From contig NZ_JAEMXM010000004.1 in the NCBI RefSeq assembly GCF_016482785.1, positions 62,001-126,000 of the forward strand: 64,000 bases of DNA, written 5' to 3'. Source of the DNA: Paenibacillus alkalitolerans (GTDB lineage: Bacteria; Bacillota; Bacilli; Paenibacillales; YIM-B00363). Under the pieces are notes generated by a model. It was not told the DNA's origin. It saw nothing but the letters and a program-made list of their open reading frames with translations, and did no database searches. The translations under genes and the position numbers were made by a program. How positions within the stretch are numbered: the stretch's first letter is position 1; every line of letters starts with the position of its first letter. Positions 55,208 to 63,358 of this stretch are shown piece after piece.

Positions 55208-56925
55208 GGCGTGCAAACATGCCGCCGCTGCGCAAGTGGTGCGTCATTATGTTTGCGCTGGCCGCTGTTTTGCTCGTTTCGGTTCCAACGGCGCTCGCGC
55301 ATACGAAATTGTCCGAATCGGTTCCGGAGCGGGGAGCGGCGCTGGAGTCGCCGCCTGCGGAAATTCGCCTCGTCTTCAGCGGTAAGCTTGAAGACGCGCT
55401 GCATAGCATTGAAGTTCGGAACGAGGCGGGGGAGACTGTTGCGCCGGCAGAGCCGGTGCTGGACGAGAGCGGGAAAGTGCTTACCGCCGCACTGCCGGCG
55501 TTACCGGACGGCAAATATACGGTAATATACCGCGTAATATCGGCCGACGGGCATCCGATCGAAGGTTCGTACGGTTTTCAAGTCAAGGCGCCTGCCCGGC
55601 AGGAGCCGGTTGAGCAAGCCGAACCGGTCGAACAGGTCGAGCCCGGGGCGGGCGGGGACACGCCGGAAGAGGAACATGCCGGGCATGAGGAGCATCAAGA
55701 GCACGAGGAGCATGCGGGTCACGAAGAGAGTCATGATCAAGGCGTGCAGACTAACGTCTTTTATTCGGGCTCCATGTACGTCGCAAGCGTGCTCTATTAT
55801 TTCTCCCTGCTCACTTTGACGGGGTGGGTGCTTTGGGGACTCCTTTTCTCGTGGAACGAGGAATGGAGAAGACGAAGAACGGCGATCGGATTCGTACTGC
55901 AGGGGATCCACCTGGCGGCATTCCTGCTGCTTGCCGTCCTGCAATCGGCGGATGTGCTCCGTGGAGCGGGTGTTGGAGATGTCTTGGACTTCATTCGAAA
56001 CACGGACGCCGGACGGTCATGGCTGTTCACGCTATTGCTGTCCGCCGCAGGGTTCGCGTTGCTGTTTCGTTACCGCTATGTGGACGGAATATGGGCGGTG
56101 CTGTTGATCGCCGCGAAGACGCTGCGGGGCCATACGGGCATAGTAGAACAGGTAGCGGCCGCCAGGCTTGCCGACGGCATCCACATCGCAGCCGCTTCGC
56201 TTTGGGTCGGTGGCTTGCTTGCGCTTCTTATCGCGTTCCGCCGGGACCGCGAATTGTTAAGAGCGTTTACTCCGACATTCTCGACGGTTGCTCTTTGGGC
56301 GTTTGCCGTGCTCGTCGTAACTGGCGCTGCGAATTCTTTATGGATTGCCGGCGGTCACTTGTCCGTAATTGTCACCACGGTCTGGGGCCGGCTGCTGCTT
56401 GTAAAGATTGCGCTCGCCGTTATTCTGATCCCCGTCGCTTTCATGCTTCGGAGAACGTTTAAGGCGGCCGAGAGGAGCGGCGGGTTCAAAGGATGGCTGC
56501 GGGCGGATGCCGCCTGTATGGCCGGCATAATTACCGTTACGGGCATATTTACGCATGTAAGCCCGCTCCCCGAGCGGGAGCCGCTGCACTGGCACGTCAT
56601 GGGCGAGACGATTCATATGACCGCCGAAATTACGCCTAATTTGATCGGACGAAACGAGCTGACGGTGTCGGTTTGGCTTCCCGAAGGCGAAGAGAAGCCG
56701 GTTTCGGTGAAAGCCGGAATCCGGGTCGCCGGGGGCGGCGAGTCGGCCGTTACGCTGCGCTTGAGTGAAGATGATGAGGAGACCGTCGCGTTCCCCGGTT
56801 TTGAACGGTACGATTACGAGGGACAGCTTCGTCTTGAGCAGCCCGACCGGGAAACGCTCATTATTTCGGTTGAGCGGGTTGACGGTGAGAAAGCGGAATA
56901 CGAGAAACCGTTATCGTCGGAATGA
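55204..56925 (+). CDS. CopC-CopD fusion copper transporter (YcnJ-like)
   Basis: A 573-residue protein. Signal peptide up to ALAHTKLSESVP, whose His after cleavage is the CopC N-terminal copper ligand. The CopC domain (about 30-125) ends with IYRVISADGHPIEGSYGF. A His-rich linker follows (HAGHEEHQEHEEHAGHEESH), then a CopD domain with about eight helices (ADGIHIAAASLWVGGLLAL) and a C-terminal beta domain near 450-573. It takes up or moves copper across the membrane. Overlap with the DUF2203 gene suggests joint regulation. Confidence 0.92.
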   Translation: MRRANMPPLRKWCVIMFALAAVLLVSVPTALAHTKLSESVPERGAALESPPAEIRLVFSGKLEDALHSIEVRNEAGETVAPAEPVLDESGKVLTAALPALPDGKYTVIYRVISADGHPIEGSYGFQVKAPARQEPVEQAEPVEQVEPGAGGDTPEEEHAGHEEHQEHEEHAGHEESHDQGVQTNVFYSGSMYVASVLYYFSLLTLTGWVLWGLLFSWNEEWRRRRTAIGFVLQGIHLAAFLLLAVLQSADVLRGAGVGDVLDFIRNTDAGRSWLFTLLLSAAGFALLFRYRYVDGIWAVLLIAAKTLRGHTGIVEQVAAARLADGIHIAAASLWVGGLLALLIAFRRDRELLRAFTPTFSTVALWAFAVLVVTGAANSLWIAGGHLSVIVTTVWGRLLLVKIALAVILIPVAFMLRRTFKAAERSGGFKGWLRADAACMAGIITVTGIFTHVSPLPEREPLHWHVMGETIHMTAEITPNLIGRNELTVSVWLPEGEEKPVSVKAGIRVAGGGESAVTLRLSEDDEETVAFPGFERYDYEGQLRLEQPDRETLIISVERVDGEKAEYEKPLSSE

Positions 56926-56964
56926 CTTTTCGGGTTCGCATTAAATACAAATGAACATGAAAGC

Positions 56965-56996
56965 TGGCATGCCAATTGGTGTGCCATTTTTGTTTT
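56965..56996 (+). terminator. Terminator of the CopC-CopD gene
   Basis: TGGCA and TGCCA close a hairpin (TGGCATGCCAATTGGTGTGC) followed by TTTTTGTTTT. Confidence 0.65.
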
Positions 56997-57063
56997 ATTA
57001 ATATGACAATAGATGTCATATAAGTTCATGTATTATTATTACAAACCACAAGGGGGCGAGTGA

Positions 57064-57963
57064 ATGATGAATTCTTTGAAGGGAAAAGTTGCAGTCGTAG
57101 CAGGTTCCACACGCGGAGCAGGGAGGGCGATCGCCGTAATGCTTGGGGCTGCGGGAGCAACCGTATATTGCACGGGACGCAGCGTTCGCGGCAATCCGTC
57201 GGACTTGAACCGGCCGGAAACGATTGAAGAAACGGCGGAAATGGTAACGGCTAGAGGGGGGACCGGGATTGCCGTAAGAGTCGATCATACCGTGGAGGAT
57301 GAAGTGAAGGCGCTGTTCGAGCGGGTGAAGGAAGAACAGAACGGCGGCTTGGATGTGCTCGTCAACGACATATGGGGAGGAGAAAAGCTAACGCAATGGG
57401 ATACGCCGTTTTGGGAGCATTCGCTGTCGAACGGTCTTCTTATGCAGCAGCGCGCCGTACATTCGCATATGATCACGAGCTATTACGGCTCGCCGTTAAT
57501 GGTGGCGCGGAAAGAAGGATTGATCATTGAAGTGACGGACGGAATCGACTACAGATACCGGGGGAATTTATACTACAGCTTGGCGAAAATTTCCGTAATC
57601 CACCTGGCAGCGTCGATGGCGGAGGAGCTTAAGCCGCATAATGTCACGGCGCTTGCCGTTACTCCGGGGTTTCTCCGCTCCGAGGAAATGTTGGATTATT
57701 TCGGGGTGAAGGCGGACAACTGGCAGGATGCGGTTCACAGCGGGCTTCCGCACGCGGAGCATTTCATCGAATCGGAAACGCCTTATTTTCTTGGACAAGG
57801 GGTGGCCGCTCTGGCCGCCGATCCGAGCGTCTCTAGCAAAGGGGGCAAAGTATTGGCCAGCTGGCATTTGTCGGACGAATACGGTTTTTCCGATGTGGAC
57901 GGAAGAAAGCCTCATTGGGGGAAATATGCCAAGAAGCACGGTTTGATATATGCCGACGAATGA
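57064..57963 (+). CDS. SDR-family oxidoreductase
   Basis: A 299-residue short-chain dehydrogenase. The nucleotide-binding motif is VVAGSTRGAGRAIAVMLGAA (Gly-rich), the NNAG-type motif is replaced by LVNDIWGG, and the catalytic pair is YYSLAKISVIHL (YxxxK). The DHRS1-like insertion between them (LTQWDTPFWEHSLSNGLLMQ) fits that subgroup. It uses NAD(P)H; the substrate is unknown. The ATG at 57064 follows AAGGGGGCGAGTGA. A hairpin separates it from the convergent AKR gene. Confidence 0.9.
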   Translation: MMNSLKGKVAVVAGSTRGAGRAIAVMLGAAGATVYCTGRSVRGNPSDLNRPETIEETAEMVTARGGTGIAVRVDHTVEDEVKALFERVKEEQNGGLDVLVNDIWGGEKLTQWDTPFWEHSLSNGLLMQQRAVHSHMITSYYGSPLMVARKEGLIIEVTDGIDYRYRGNLYYSLAKISVIHLAASMAEELKPHNVTALAVTPGFLRSEEMLDYFGVKADNWQDAVHSGLPHAEHFIESETPYFLGQGVAALAADPSVSSKGGKVLASWHLSDEYGFSDVDGRKPHWGKYAKKHGLIYADE

Positions 57964-57968
57964 AAAAG

Positions 57969-57995
57969 AAAACCCGCCGGAAGGGCGGGTTTTTC
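57969..57995. terminator. Shared terminator of the convergent SDR and AKR genes
   Basis: AAAACCCGCC pairs with GGCGGGTTTTT; A- and T-tracts on both sides allow use from either strand. Confidence 0.9.
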
Positions 57996-57998
57996 ATC

Positions 57999-58934
57999 TT
58001 ATGAGTCCCTTGTTTCTTTCCAAGCTTGCGGGTGCTGGTCGCTCACATAACGGGCCGCAGCCGCATTGGCGTCGACCTGCTCCGGCGTCTTGCAGCCGGG
58101 GATAACGGTGGTGACGGCATCGTGCTTCAGGCACCACGCCAGCGCCCATACCGCCATATCCATTCCTTCCGGCACTTCGTTCCTCCGGATCGCTTCGACT
58201 TCCTCCAGCTTCGCGCGCCGTTGTTCCGCGTCATGGCGATGTCGGACGTCGGTTTCGCCAAACACCGCATCCGGTTTATATTTGCCGCTTAAGTATCCGC
58301 TCGCAAGCGGAACGCGGGCCAACACTCCCAAATCCTGTTCGATGCATGACGGGAACACGCGCTTTTCCGGTGCGCGGTCCAGCCTGTTGTACACGACCTG
58401 TATGGCGGATGAGCCCAATTTGGTGGAGGCGGCCGTCTGATGAAGGTTGTCGTTGCTGCCGATGGAGATGCCGAGATGACGTATCTTGCCGGCTTGTACT
58501 TCTTTATCCAGCATCGTCCATAAATCGTCGTTGTCGAACACCTCGTCGCTGCCGGAGTGGAACTGATACAGATCGATATAATCGGTTCGGAGCGAGCGCA
58601 GCGATTCTTCCAATTGCGCTTTCACATCGGCTGCGGACCAGCGCTGGTCGCGGTCGAACAATTGGTTGAAATGATGGCCGAATTTCGTGGCGACGATCCA
58701 ATCTTCCCTGCGGTCCTTTTGCAAAAATCCGCCGATCAGCCGTTCCGACAAGTGGTCACCGTAACATTCCGCCGTGTCTATTAAATTGATGCCCGCTTCT
58801 TTCGCGCGCGTCAGCACCGCGTCGGCCTCTTCCTGCGTATAGGTAAGGCCCCATTCGCCGCCGAACTGCCATGTGCCTACGCCGACGACGGAAACCTTCA
58901 TGCCTGTCCGGCCCAAACGTCTGTATTTCATCAT
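57999..58934 (-). CDS. Aldo/keto reductase
   Basis: A 311-residue AKR barrel. MKYRRLGRTGMKVSVVGVGT starts it, INLIDTAECYGDHLSERLIG has the catalytic Asp and Tyr, VATKFG the Lys and YQFHSGSDE the His. AVTTVIPGCKTPEQVDANAA lies in the cofactor-binding C-terminus. NADPH-dependent aldehyde or ketone reduction is expected. The ATG at 58934 is 8 nt from AAGGAGG. It lacks the Fe-S tail of the AKR at 41238 and is not a close copy. Confidence 0.93.
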   Translation of the reverse strand: MMKYRRLGRTGMKVSVVGVGTWQFGGEWGLTYTQEEADAVLTRAKEAGINLIDTAECYGDHLSERLIGGFLQKDRREDWIVATKFGHHFNQLFDRDQRWSAADVKAQLEESLRSLRTDYIDLYQFHSGSDEVFDNDDLWTMLDKEVQAGKIRHLGISIGSNDNLHQTAASTKLGSSAIQVVYNRLDRAPEKRVFPSCIEQDLGVLARVPLASGYLSGKYKPDAVFGETDVRHRHDAEQRRAKLEEVEAIRRNEVPEGMDMAVWALAWCLKHDAVTTVIPGCKTPEQVDANAAAARYVSDQHPQAWKETRDS

Positions 58935-59094
58935 CTGCAACGCCTCCTTTTCACGAAAAACGGTGTTGCCAATAGGTTACCATTTTTCATGCATCGAACT
59001 CCAGTCATTGTCCGATTTTTTGTGAACGGAATGGAGCGCGAGGAATTGCAAAGCATTCAAGTTCATGATATATTGTTGTTCACATAATTGATGT

Positions 59095-59165
59095 GCGGGT
59101 GTAGTTCAATGGCAGAACTCCAGCTTCCCAAGCTGGTAGCGTGGGTTCGATTCCCATCACCCGCT
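59095..59165 (+). tRNA. tRNA-Gly (anticodon CCC)
   Basis: A 71-nt cloverleaf. The acceptor is GCGGGTG/CACCCGC with discriminator T. The D-arm contains AGTTCAATGGCAGAACT. The anticodon stem is CCAGC/GCTGG around TTCCCAA, which gives anticodon CCC. The T-arm is GTGGGTTCGATTCCCAT. CCA is not encoded. Its 3' end borders the integrase gene, so it is the probable attachment site of the prophage. Confidence 0.93.
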
Positions 59166-59218
59166 TACCTGAAATCCCTTGTAGCAAAGGGATTTTTCTT
59201 TTTGTCTTGGGAACGGGT

Positions 59219-60460
59219 TTATGCGTTGGGAACGGATTGGGAACGAAGTTGTTTGGGATTGAATTTTTCGAGGCGGTCCGCAGTGTTGCGGCTGACGAGT
59301 TTGGATTCATGCATATACATGTCTTGGGTAGTCGCTGCCCTCGCATGTCGAAGTCGTTCTTGGATTGCTTTTACATCCGCACCATCTTCCCGGAGCAGCA
59401 TTGCCGTGGTGTGTCTTAGGTCGTGAAGGCGGATCCGGGGGAGGTTATGCTTGTCCAAGAATTCCCGCCACACTTTTGTTGGGGAGCTCGGGAAATACAT
59501 TTCGCCGTATCCGCGATGGAATACATACTGCTTGTCCCCGCCTTTCCATTTCTTGCACTGGAGTTTTTCTTTCTTCCATTCATGCTGATATTGTTTGAGC
59601 TCGTCCATGTACCATCGTGGCATGGGAACAAACGCTTCCGACTCTTCCGTTTTGAGCTCTGCCTCAGTTTTCTTTCCGGCCTCGTCGAGCGATATTTGTT
59701 TTTCGATCCATAAGCCGCAAACTTCAAAGTCTACGCTCGGCCACTCCACACCCAACATCTCGCCGCGCCGGAAACCGCCGAGTAACACGCCGATGAAATA
59801 CAATTTCCAACGCTCAGGCTCAGCATAAAGCGCGAGGATAGCTTTCTCAGCTTCGGATGCGCTGTATGCCTTCTTTCGACTCTTAATTTCGCGCTTTTCT
59901 TTCTTGTCGGCCACTGGACGGTCCACTCCATCAATCGGATTCTTGGCGATGAATCCCCACTGCTTTGCAGCGTCTAGAATCGATTTTAAAGCTTTGAAAA
60001 TATTGAGGATCGTGTTCGTCGCGAGAGGTTTGTTTTTTCCGTCCTTACGACCTTCTGGTGTTCGAAGCTTGGTCATCAGTTTAACGATGTGAATGGTTTT
60101 GATTTGACCTATTTGCATTTCGCCAAACTCAGGAATGAGATGTGTATTGATGTTTTCCATGTACATCTTTCTTGTATACTGTCCGAGGTTCATATTAGCA
60201 TAATTCTTTTTCCACTCCGGAACGAATTCTGTGAAGGTCATCTTATTCGGTTTCACATACTCGCCGGCTTCAACCTCCCTAATGAAACTATGGAGTTCGG
60301 CTTGAAGAAACTGATTCAACTTGGTGGGCGCCTTCAATAACTTTTCGTCGTCGACTCGGATCGGCTTCTTTATTGTCGGTAGTCGTTTCCCTGCGGAGTT
60401 GGCAGGATCTTCAACGTGCAATCGCCAAGACCTCGGCCCGCGCTGCTCAATGTGCGGCAT
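59219..60460 (-). CDS. int: Tyrosine-type site-specific integrase
   Basis: A 413-residue recombinase. The N-terminal AP2-like arm-binding domain has GPRSWRLHVEDP. The SAM-like core-binding domain has TFTEFVPEWKKNYANMNLGQ. The catalytic residues are Arg in GFRRGEMLGVEW, His-x2-Arg in RLHDLRHTTAMLLREDG, His in LRHARAATTQDMYMH and the Tyr two residues later. The ATG follows AGGAGGTC. It lies 54 bp from tRNA-Gly, pointing at it, which is the usual place for an integrase next to its attachment site. Confidence 0.95.
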   Translation of the reverse strand: MPHIEQRGPRSWRLHVEDPANSAGKRLPTIKKPIRVDDEKLLKAPTKLNQFLQAELHSFIREVEAGEYVKPNKMTFTEFVPEWKKNYANMNLGQYTRKMYMENINTHLIPEFGEMQIGQIKTIHIVKLMTKLRTPEGRKDGKNKPLATNTILNIFKALKSILDAAKQWGFIAKNPIDGVDRPVADKKEKREIKSRKKAYSASEAEKAILALYAEPERWKLYFIGVLLGGFRRGEMLGVEWPSVDFEVCGLWIEKQISLDEAGKKTEAELKTEESEAFVPMPRWYMDELKQYQHEWKKEKLQCKKWKGGDKQYVFHRGYGEMYFPSSPTKVWREFLDKHNLPRIRLHDLRHTTAMLLREDGADVKAIQERLRHARAATTQDMYMHESKLVSRNTADRLEKFNPKQLRSQSVPNA

Positions 60461-60483
60461 GACTTTGACCTCCTAAAATCAAA

Positions 60484-60660
60484 TTACTTATCCCATTTAT
60501 CAGGCGACAGATAATAATCTACCAACTGCCTTGCTTCTTCTATGGTTGCAACTAGCTTAGACCTTATTGTGCCAAAATCAACGCGCAAGCCATCCTCAGA
60601 TTCATACTGCAAAATCCAGTAACCTCTATACTCCTCGATATCTTTACGATTTAGCACCAT
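60484..60660 (-). CDS. Small hypothetical protein in the prophage immunity region
   Basis: About 58 residues with the ATG at 60660 following GGCGG (5 nt). It is acidic (RKDIEEYRGYWILQYESEDG, ARQLVDYYLSPDKWDK) and has no membrane segment. It sits between the integrase and the repressor, on the same strand. The family is not recognised. Confidence 0.5.
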   Translation of the reverse strand: MVLNRKDIEEYRGYWILQYESEDGLRVDFGTIRSKLVATIEEARQLVDYYLSPDKWDK

Positions 60661-60676
60661 GTTCACCGCCTATTCA

Positions 60677-60844
60677 TTATGATTCACCCTCGAATAGTTC
60701 TACTTCAACATCACGTCCGAAGATTAGTCGCATTTTGTGCATAATCTCCGATTCACGGCATGACAATTTGAGCACGACTCGATCGTCACCTTCCAACTCA
60801 AATTCATGCGTATAAGGCAAGCTGCTAATCATAACCCATTTCAT
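60677..60844 (-). CDS. Small hypothetical protein in the prophage immunity region
   Basis: About 55 residues with the ATG at 60844 following AGAGGTG. The wording (SSLPYTHEFELEGDDRVVLK, RLIFGRDVEVELFEGES) suggests a beta-rich fold. It is the neighbour of the repressor and probably in its transcript. The family is not recognised. Confidence 0.5.
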   Translation of the reverse strand: MKWVMISSLPYTHEFELEGDDRVVLKLSCRESEIMHKMRLIFGRDVEVELFEGES

Positions 60845-60870
60845 ACGAACACCTCTATTCATTAAGATAC

Positions 60871-61530
60871 TTAGAATTCTATTAAGACACGGCTTAATTT
60901 TCCGACAATCTTCGCCTCCGACGGAGGGCAGAAAATTGTCGGGTAAGCCGGGTTTTCGCTGTGGAGTCTCAATTGATCCCCATCCCGATACACTCTTTTC
61001 AGCACGGCTTCCTCTCCGATCAGCACCGCCGCAATTTGGCCGTTCTCGACCTCGGGCTGTCTGCGGATCAAGAGAATATCCCCGTGATTGATGCGGGCAT
61101 TGATCATGCTGTCGCCTTTGGCACGAATCAGAAAATAGTCACCGCCGTTTAGCCATTGTTTTGGTATGGGTTCGTAACCCTGAATATCCTCATAAGCAAT
61201 TACACCATTCCCGCAACTAATTCGGCCAACGATTGGGAGGTTCACGACCTCCGATACTTCATACATTGCATTCGATTCGGCTACCACTGTTCCACGAAAT
61301 GTTGGGTCAATATCGCTTTTCTTTACCTGGAGTGCATCGGAAATCGTTTGGACCACTCCTGGGGACATCAACGTTTTAGCGTTGAGATAATCTGAAATGG
61401 CGCTCGTGGAATAGTCGGTCATCTCCGCAAGTTCCTTTTGTGAAACATTGTTTTGAGTCAGAATTCTTTTTAAGTTATGAGCCATCTCCTTCATCAATTG
61501 CCGCTCTACATCGGAATATTTCTTTCTCAA
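60871..61530 (-). CDS. LexA/CI-like phage repressor (XRE HTH and S24 peptidase)
   Basis: About 219 residues. The N-terminal XRE helix-turn-helix is NNVSQKELAEMTDYSTSAIS. The C-terminal S24 domain has the self-cleavage region PIVGRISCGNGVIAYEDIQG (here a Cys-Gly bond where Ala-Gly is usual), the catalytic Ser in AKGDSMINARINHGDIL and the Lys in GEEAVLKRVYRDGD. It keeps the prophage silent and would be inactivated during the SOS response. The TTG at 61530 is 6 nt after GGAAGGTG; a GTG at 61539 lies inside that site. Confidence 0.92.
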   Translation of the reverse strand: MRKKYSDVERQLMKEMAHNLKRILTQNNVSQKELAEMTDYSTSAISDYLNAKTLMSPGVVQTISDALQVKKSDIDPTFRGTVVAESNAMYEVSEVVNLPIVGRISCGNGVIAYEDIQGYEPIPKQWLNGGDYFLIRAKGDSMINARINHGDILLIRRQPEVENGQIAAVLIGEEAVLKRVYRDGDQLRLHSENPAYPTIFCPPSEAKIVGKLSRVLIEF

Positions 61531-61568
61531 CTGGCACACCTTCCACTTTAAATAGGATTTTATCCATT

Positions 61569-61645
61569 ATAACCGGATTTTCAGAAAATTAAAAGAGCAA
61601 AATTCAATTTTCACGGTTGACAATCCAGTTTAACCGGATTAATAT
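61569..61645. promoter_or_regulatory. Operator/promoter region between repressor and Cro-like gene
   Basis: TAACCGGATT occurs at 61570-61579 and again at 61631-61640. The second copy overlaps a promoter for the early genes: TTGACA (61617-61622), a 17-bp spacer and TAATAT (61640-61645). Direct copies of the same motif on both sides of the region are candidate operators for the repressor. Confidence 0.65.
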
Positions 61646-61700
61646 AAAGGCACCGAGCGACACCAATGACGAAATTGACAAAAAGGAGTTGAAGTGTACA

Positions 61701-61949
61701 ATGCGTGGATTGCAAATTACGCTTAGAGCGGCTCGGGTAAACTGCGGATTTACGCTCAAAGAAGTAGCTCATCAAACGGGGAGAAGCACTGAAACGATTA
61801 GCAAGTATGAAATCGATTCAACGAACATCCCTAGGGATCTCATGGTTGAATTAATTGCCCTGTATCAAGTTCCCGATGAGCATATTTTTTTCGGCAAAGA
61901 ATCCAGTTTTCACGGATTATTAAGATCCCGTCCGCGACAACCTGCTTAA
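61701..61949 (+). CDS. Cro-like XRE-family regulator
   Basis: An 82-residue protein with a helix-turn-helix (RAARVNCGFTLKEVAHQTGR, STETISKYEIDSTNIPRDLM). It lies divergent from the repressor and downstream of the operator promoter. The position and size are those of Cro-type early regulators. The ATG at 61701 follows AAAAGGAG with a long spacer of about 10-12 nt, so an upstream TTG remains possible but less likely. Confidence 0.82.
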   Translation: MRGLQITLRAARVNCGFTLKEVAHQTGRSTETISKYEIDSTNIPRDLMVELIALYQVPDEHIFFGKESSFHGLLRSRPRQPA

Positions 61950-61964
61950 AGGCGGTGGAGACGA

Positions 61965-62261
61965 ATGTCTACAACCGATCTTATCCAAGCCCTTCGCGCC
62001 GAGATTGCCGAGGGCTTGGAGAAACAATTACTTGATCGCTTAACACCGATCATCGAGAAGCGCTTGTATGGCAACATTTTCGACATCAAAGAGGCAACGA
62101 AGTATCTCGGCGTTTCTGAAAGTACGCTCCGACGAATGGTAGCAGATCGCGAAGTTCCATTTTTTGTTCAACGCGGCCAGTATTTCTTCCGGCAGACGGA
62201 TATCGATCGATGGATAGACCGACAAGTTGCCGAGAACATGAGGGAGGTGAACACACGATGA
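61965..62261 (+). CDS. Excisionase-like helix-turn-helix protein
   Basis: A 98-residue protein with a coiled N-terminus (TTDLIQALRAEIAEGLEKQL) and a C-terminal MerR/HTH_17-type domain (FDIKEATKYLGVSESTLRRM, QYFFRQTDIDRWID). Such small proteins bind DNA near attachment sites and direct excision, or regulate early genes. The ATG follows GGCGGTGGAGACGA. It overlaps the next gene by 4 bp. Confidence 0.78.
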   Translation: MSTTDLIQALRAEIAEGLEKQLLDRLTPIIEKRLYGNIFDIKEATKYLGVSESTLRRMVADREVPFFVQRGQYFFRQTDIDRWIDRQVAENMREVNTR

Positions 62262-62611
62262 AACGAATCACACCGGAACAAGTTGTGGAGGCGTACCTGG
62301 AACGCGGTTGGGTGCCGCGGCAGGAAATATGGGCGGATGTCTTACCGAACGGCAAGCCTTGTGGTTGCGGGATAGGGGTGTTAATCGGCAATGATATTCA
62401 CGATTTATTCGATGAACGATGGGTAGTAGGCCATTACGGCGCTGTGGCAGAGCGGCTCGGATTGGAGAAGGACTATGCTTGGGGCTTTACGCGGGGATTT
62501 GATGGTAGTTGCACCCCAAATCCCAGGATTCATAATCCACTGAAACTTCAAGGAATCAAAGACGGCCGCACGGCATGGGAAGCCGTTGAGCGGGAAGTGC
62601 TTGGCCGATGA
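62258..62611 (+). CDS. Hypothetical phage protein
   Basis: A 117-residue protein with ATGA overlap to the excisionase-like gene. The wording (KPCGCGIGVLIGNDIHDLFD, YAWGFTRGFDGSCTP) contains a CGCG motif and several aromatic residues. Proteins of this kind are seen in phage early regions, but I do not recognise a family with a known function. Confidence 0.6.
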   Translation: MKRITPEQVVEAYLERGWVPRQEIWADVLPNGKPCGCGIGVLIGNDIHDLFDERWVVGHYGAVAERLGLEKDYAWGFTRGFDGSCTPNPRIHNPLKLQGIKDGRTAWEAVEREVLGR

Positions 62612-62817
62612 GCGAGAGAACACAAACCACACTCACCATCGCTTGTATCATCGTACTTTTTATGCTGGGTGTGTATTTCAATATCGTGGCGTTGATTGTG
62701 ACGGCCGTAATCTTTCTGTTCGGCGCTGTCATTGATCTGACATGGAGGGATGAAAGAGATGAACAAATACGATCAGGAACGCAAGAACAAGCTGATCGCA
62801 AGTCTGCTTCAAGCTAA
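62608..62817 (+). CDS. Small membrane protein of the prophage
   Basis: A 69-residue protein with two hydrophobic helices (LTIACIIVLFMLGVYFNIVA and the following VTAVIFLFGAVIDLTW), and a charged C-terminus. It overlaps the previous gene by 4 bp and the next by 59 bp, in different frames. The function is unknown. Confidence 0.55.
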   Translation: MSERTQTTLTIACIIVLFMLGVYFNIVALIVTAVIFLFGAVIDLTWRDERDEQIRSGTQEQADRKSASS

Positions 62818-62953
62818 AGCAGACGCTGATCGTGTATTGCTGTACGTCATGACCAACGACGAGAACCGCGAAAAAGTGATGGACATCGAAGACGCTCGGG
62901 AGCATATTGAGATCGCTTTGGAGCGGTTGACGGAGGCGAAGGAGCATGCTTAA
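62759..62953 (+). CDS. Small helical phage protein
   Basis: A 64-residue helical, charged protein. The ATG at 62759 is 10 nt from GGAGG; an ATG at 62750 is only 1 nt away. The sequence (RKNKLIASLLQAKADADRVL, DAREHIEIALERLTEAKEHA) suggests a helical hairpin or coiled coil. The family is not recognised. Confidence 0.55.
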   Translation: MNKYDQERKNKLIASLLQAKADADRVLLYVMTNDENREKVMDIEDAREHIEIALERLTEAKEHA

Positions 62954-63122
62954 TGAACCACGGCCGGGGGATGACGGATACGCCAATCCGGAAGATCTCA
63001 TCGAGCAGCTAGGTGAGAAGTTCGTCAGGTTAGGGATTAAGGAAAAGTACGGTATCGAGTTTGCGCCGTTTGTCCGGATGAACGAAATCGGGACGTGGGA
63101 AAGCGTGGTGAATGTGGGGTGA
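62946..63122 (+). CDS. Very small phage protein (58 residues)
   Basis: The ATG at 62946 lies inside the 3' end of the previous gene and reads MLNEPRPGDDGYANPEDLIE to a TGA at 63120-63122. The acidic start and the segment QLGEKFVRLGIKEKYGIEFA suggest a short helical protein. Its stop overlaps the next GTG start. The tight overlaps on both sides support it as a real gene. Confidence 0.5.
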   Translation: MLNEPRPGDDGYANPEDLIEQLGEKFVRLGIKEKYGIEFAPFVRMNEIGTWESVVNVG

Positions 63123-63358
63123 ACTATCAATACACGATCATTACGAAGGACACCAGTAACAGAGTAATTAACTTCGACAATTGGCCCGGTGAAATGACAC
63201 TATTACAACACGTTGGGGATCTGGCCGGTAATACGAAGATGGAGATCAAACGGATCGTCCGGATGGACGAATTCGGGCACACAGACGAAATGGAAGTGGT
63301 TTTCGAAGATGGCCGGTTAAAGTTGAAAGCAGTTCCGAAGGTGGTGTCAGGGCGATGA
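63119..63358 (+). CDS. Small hypothetical phage protein
   Basis: About 79 residues starting with GTG at 63119, which overlaps the previous stop by GTGA. It is beta-rich (NYQYTIITKDTSNRVINFDN, MEVVFEDGRLKLKAVPKVVS). It ends in an ATGA overlap with the next gene. The family is not recognised. Confidence 0.5.
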   Translation: MNYQYTIITKDTSNRVINFDNWPGEMTLLQHVGDLAGNTKMEIKRIVRMDEFGHTDEMEVVFEDGRLKLKAVPKVVSGR

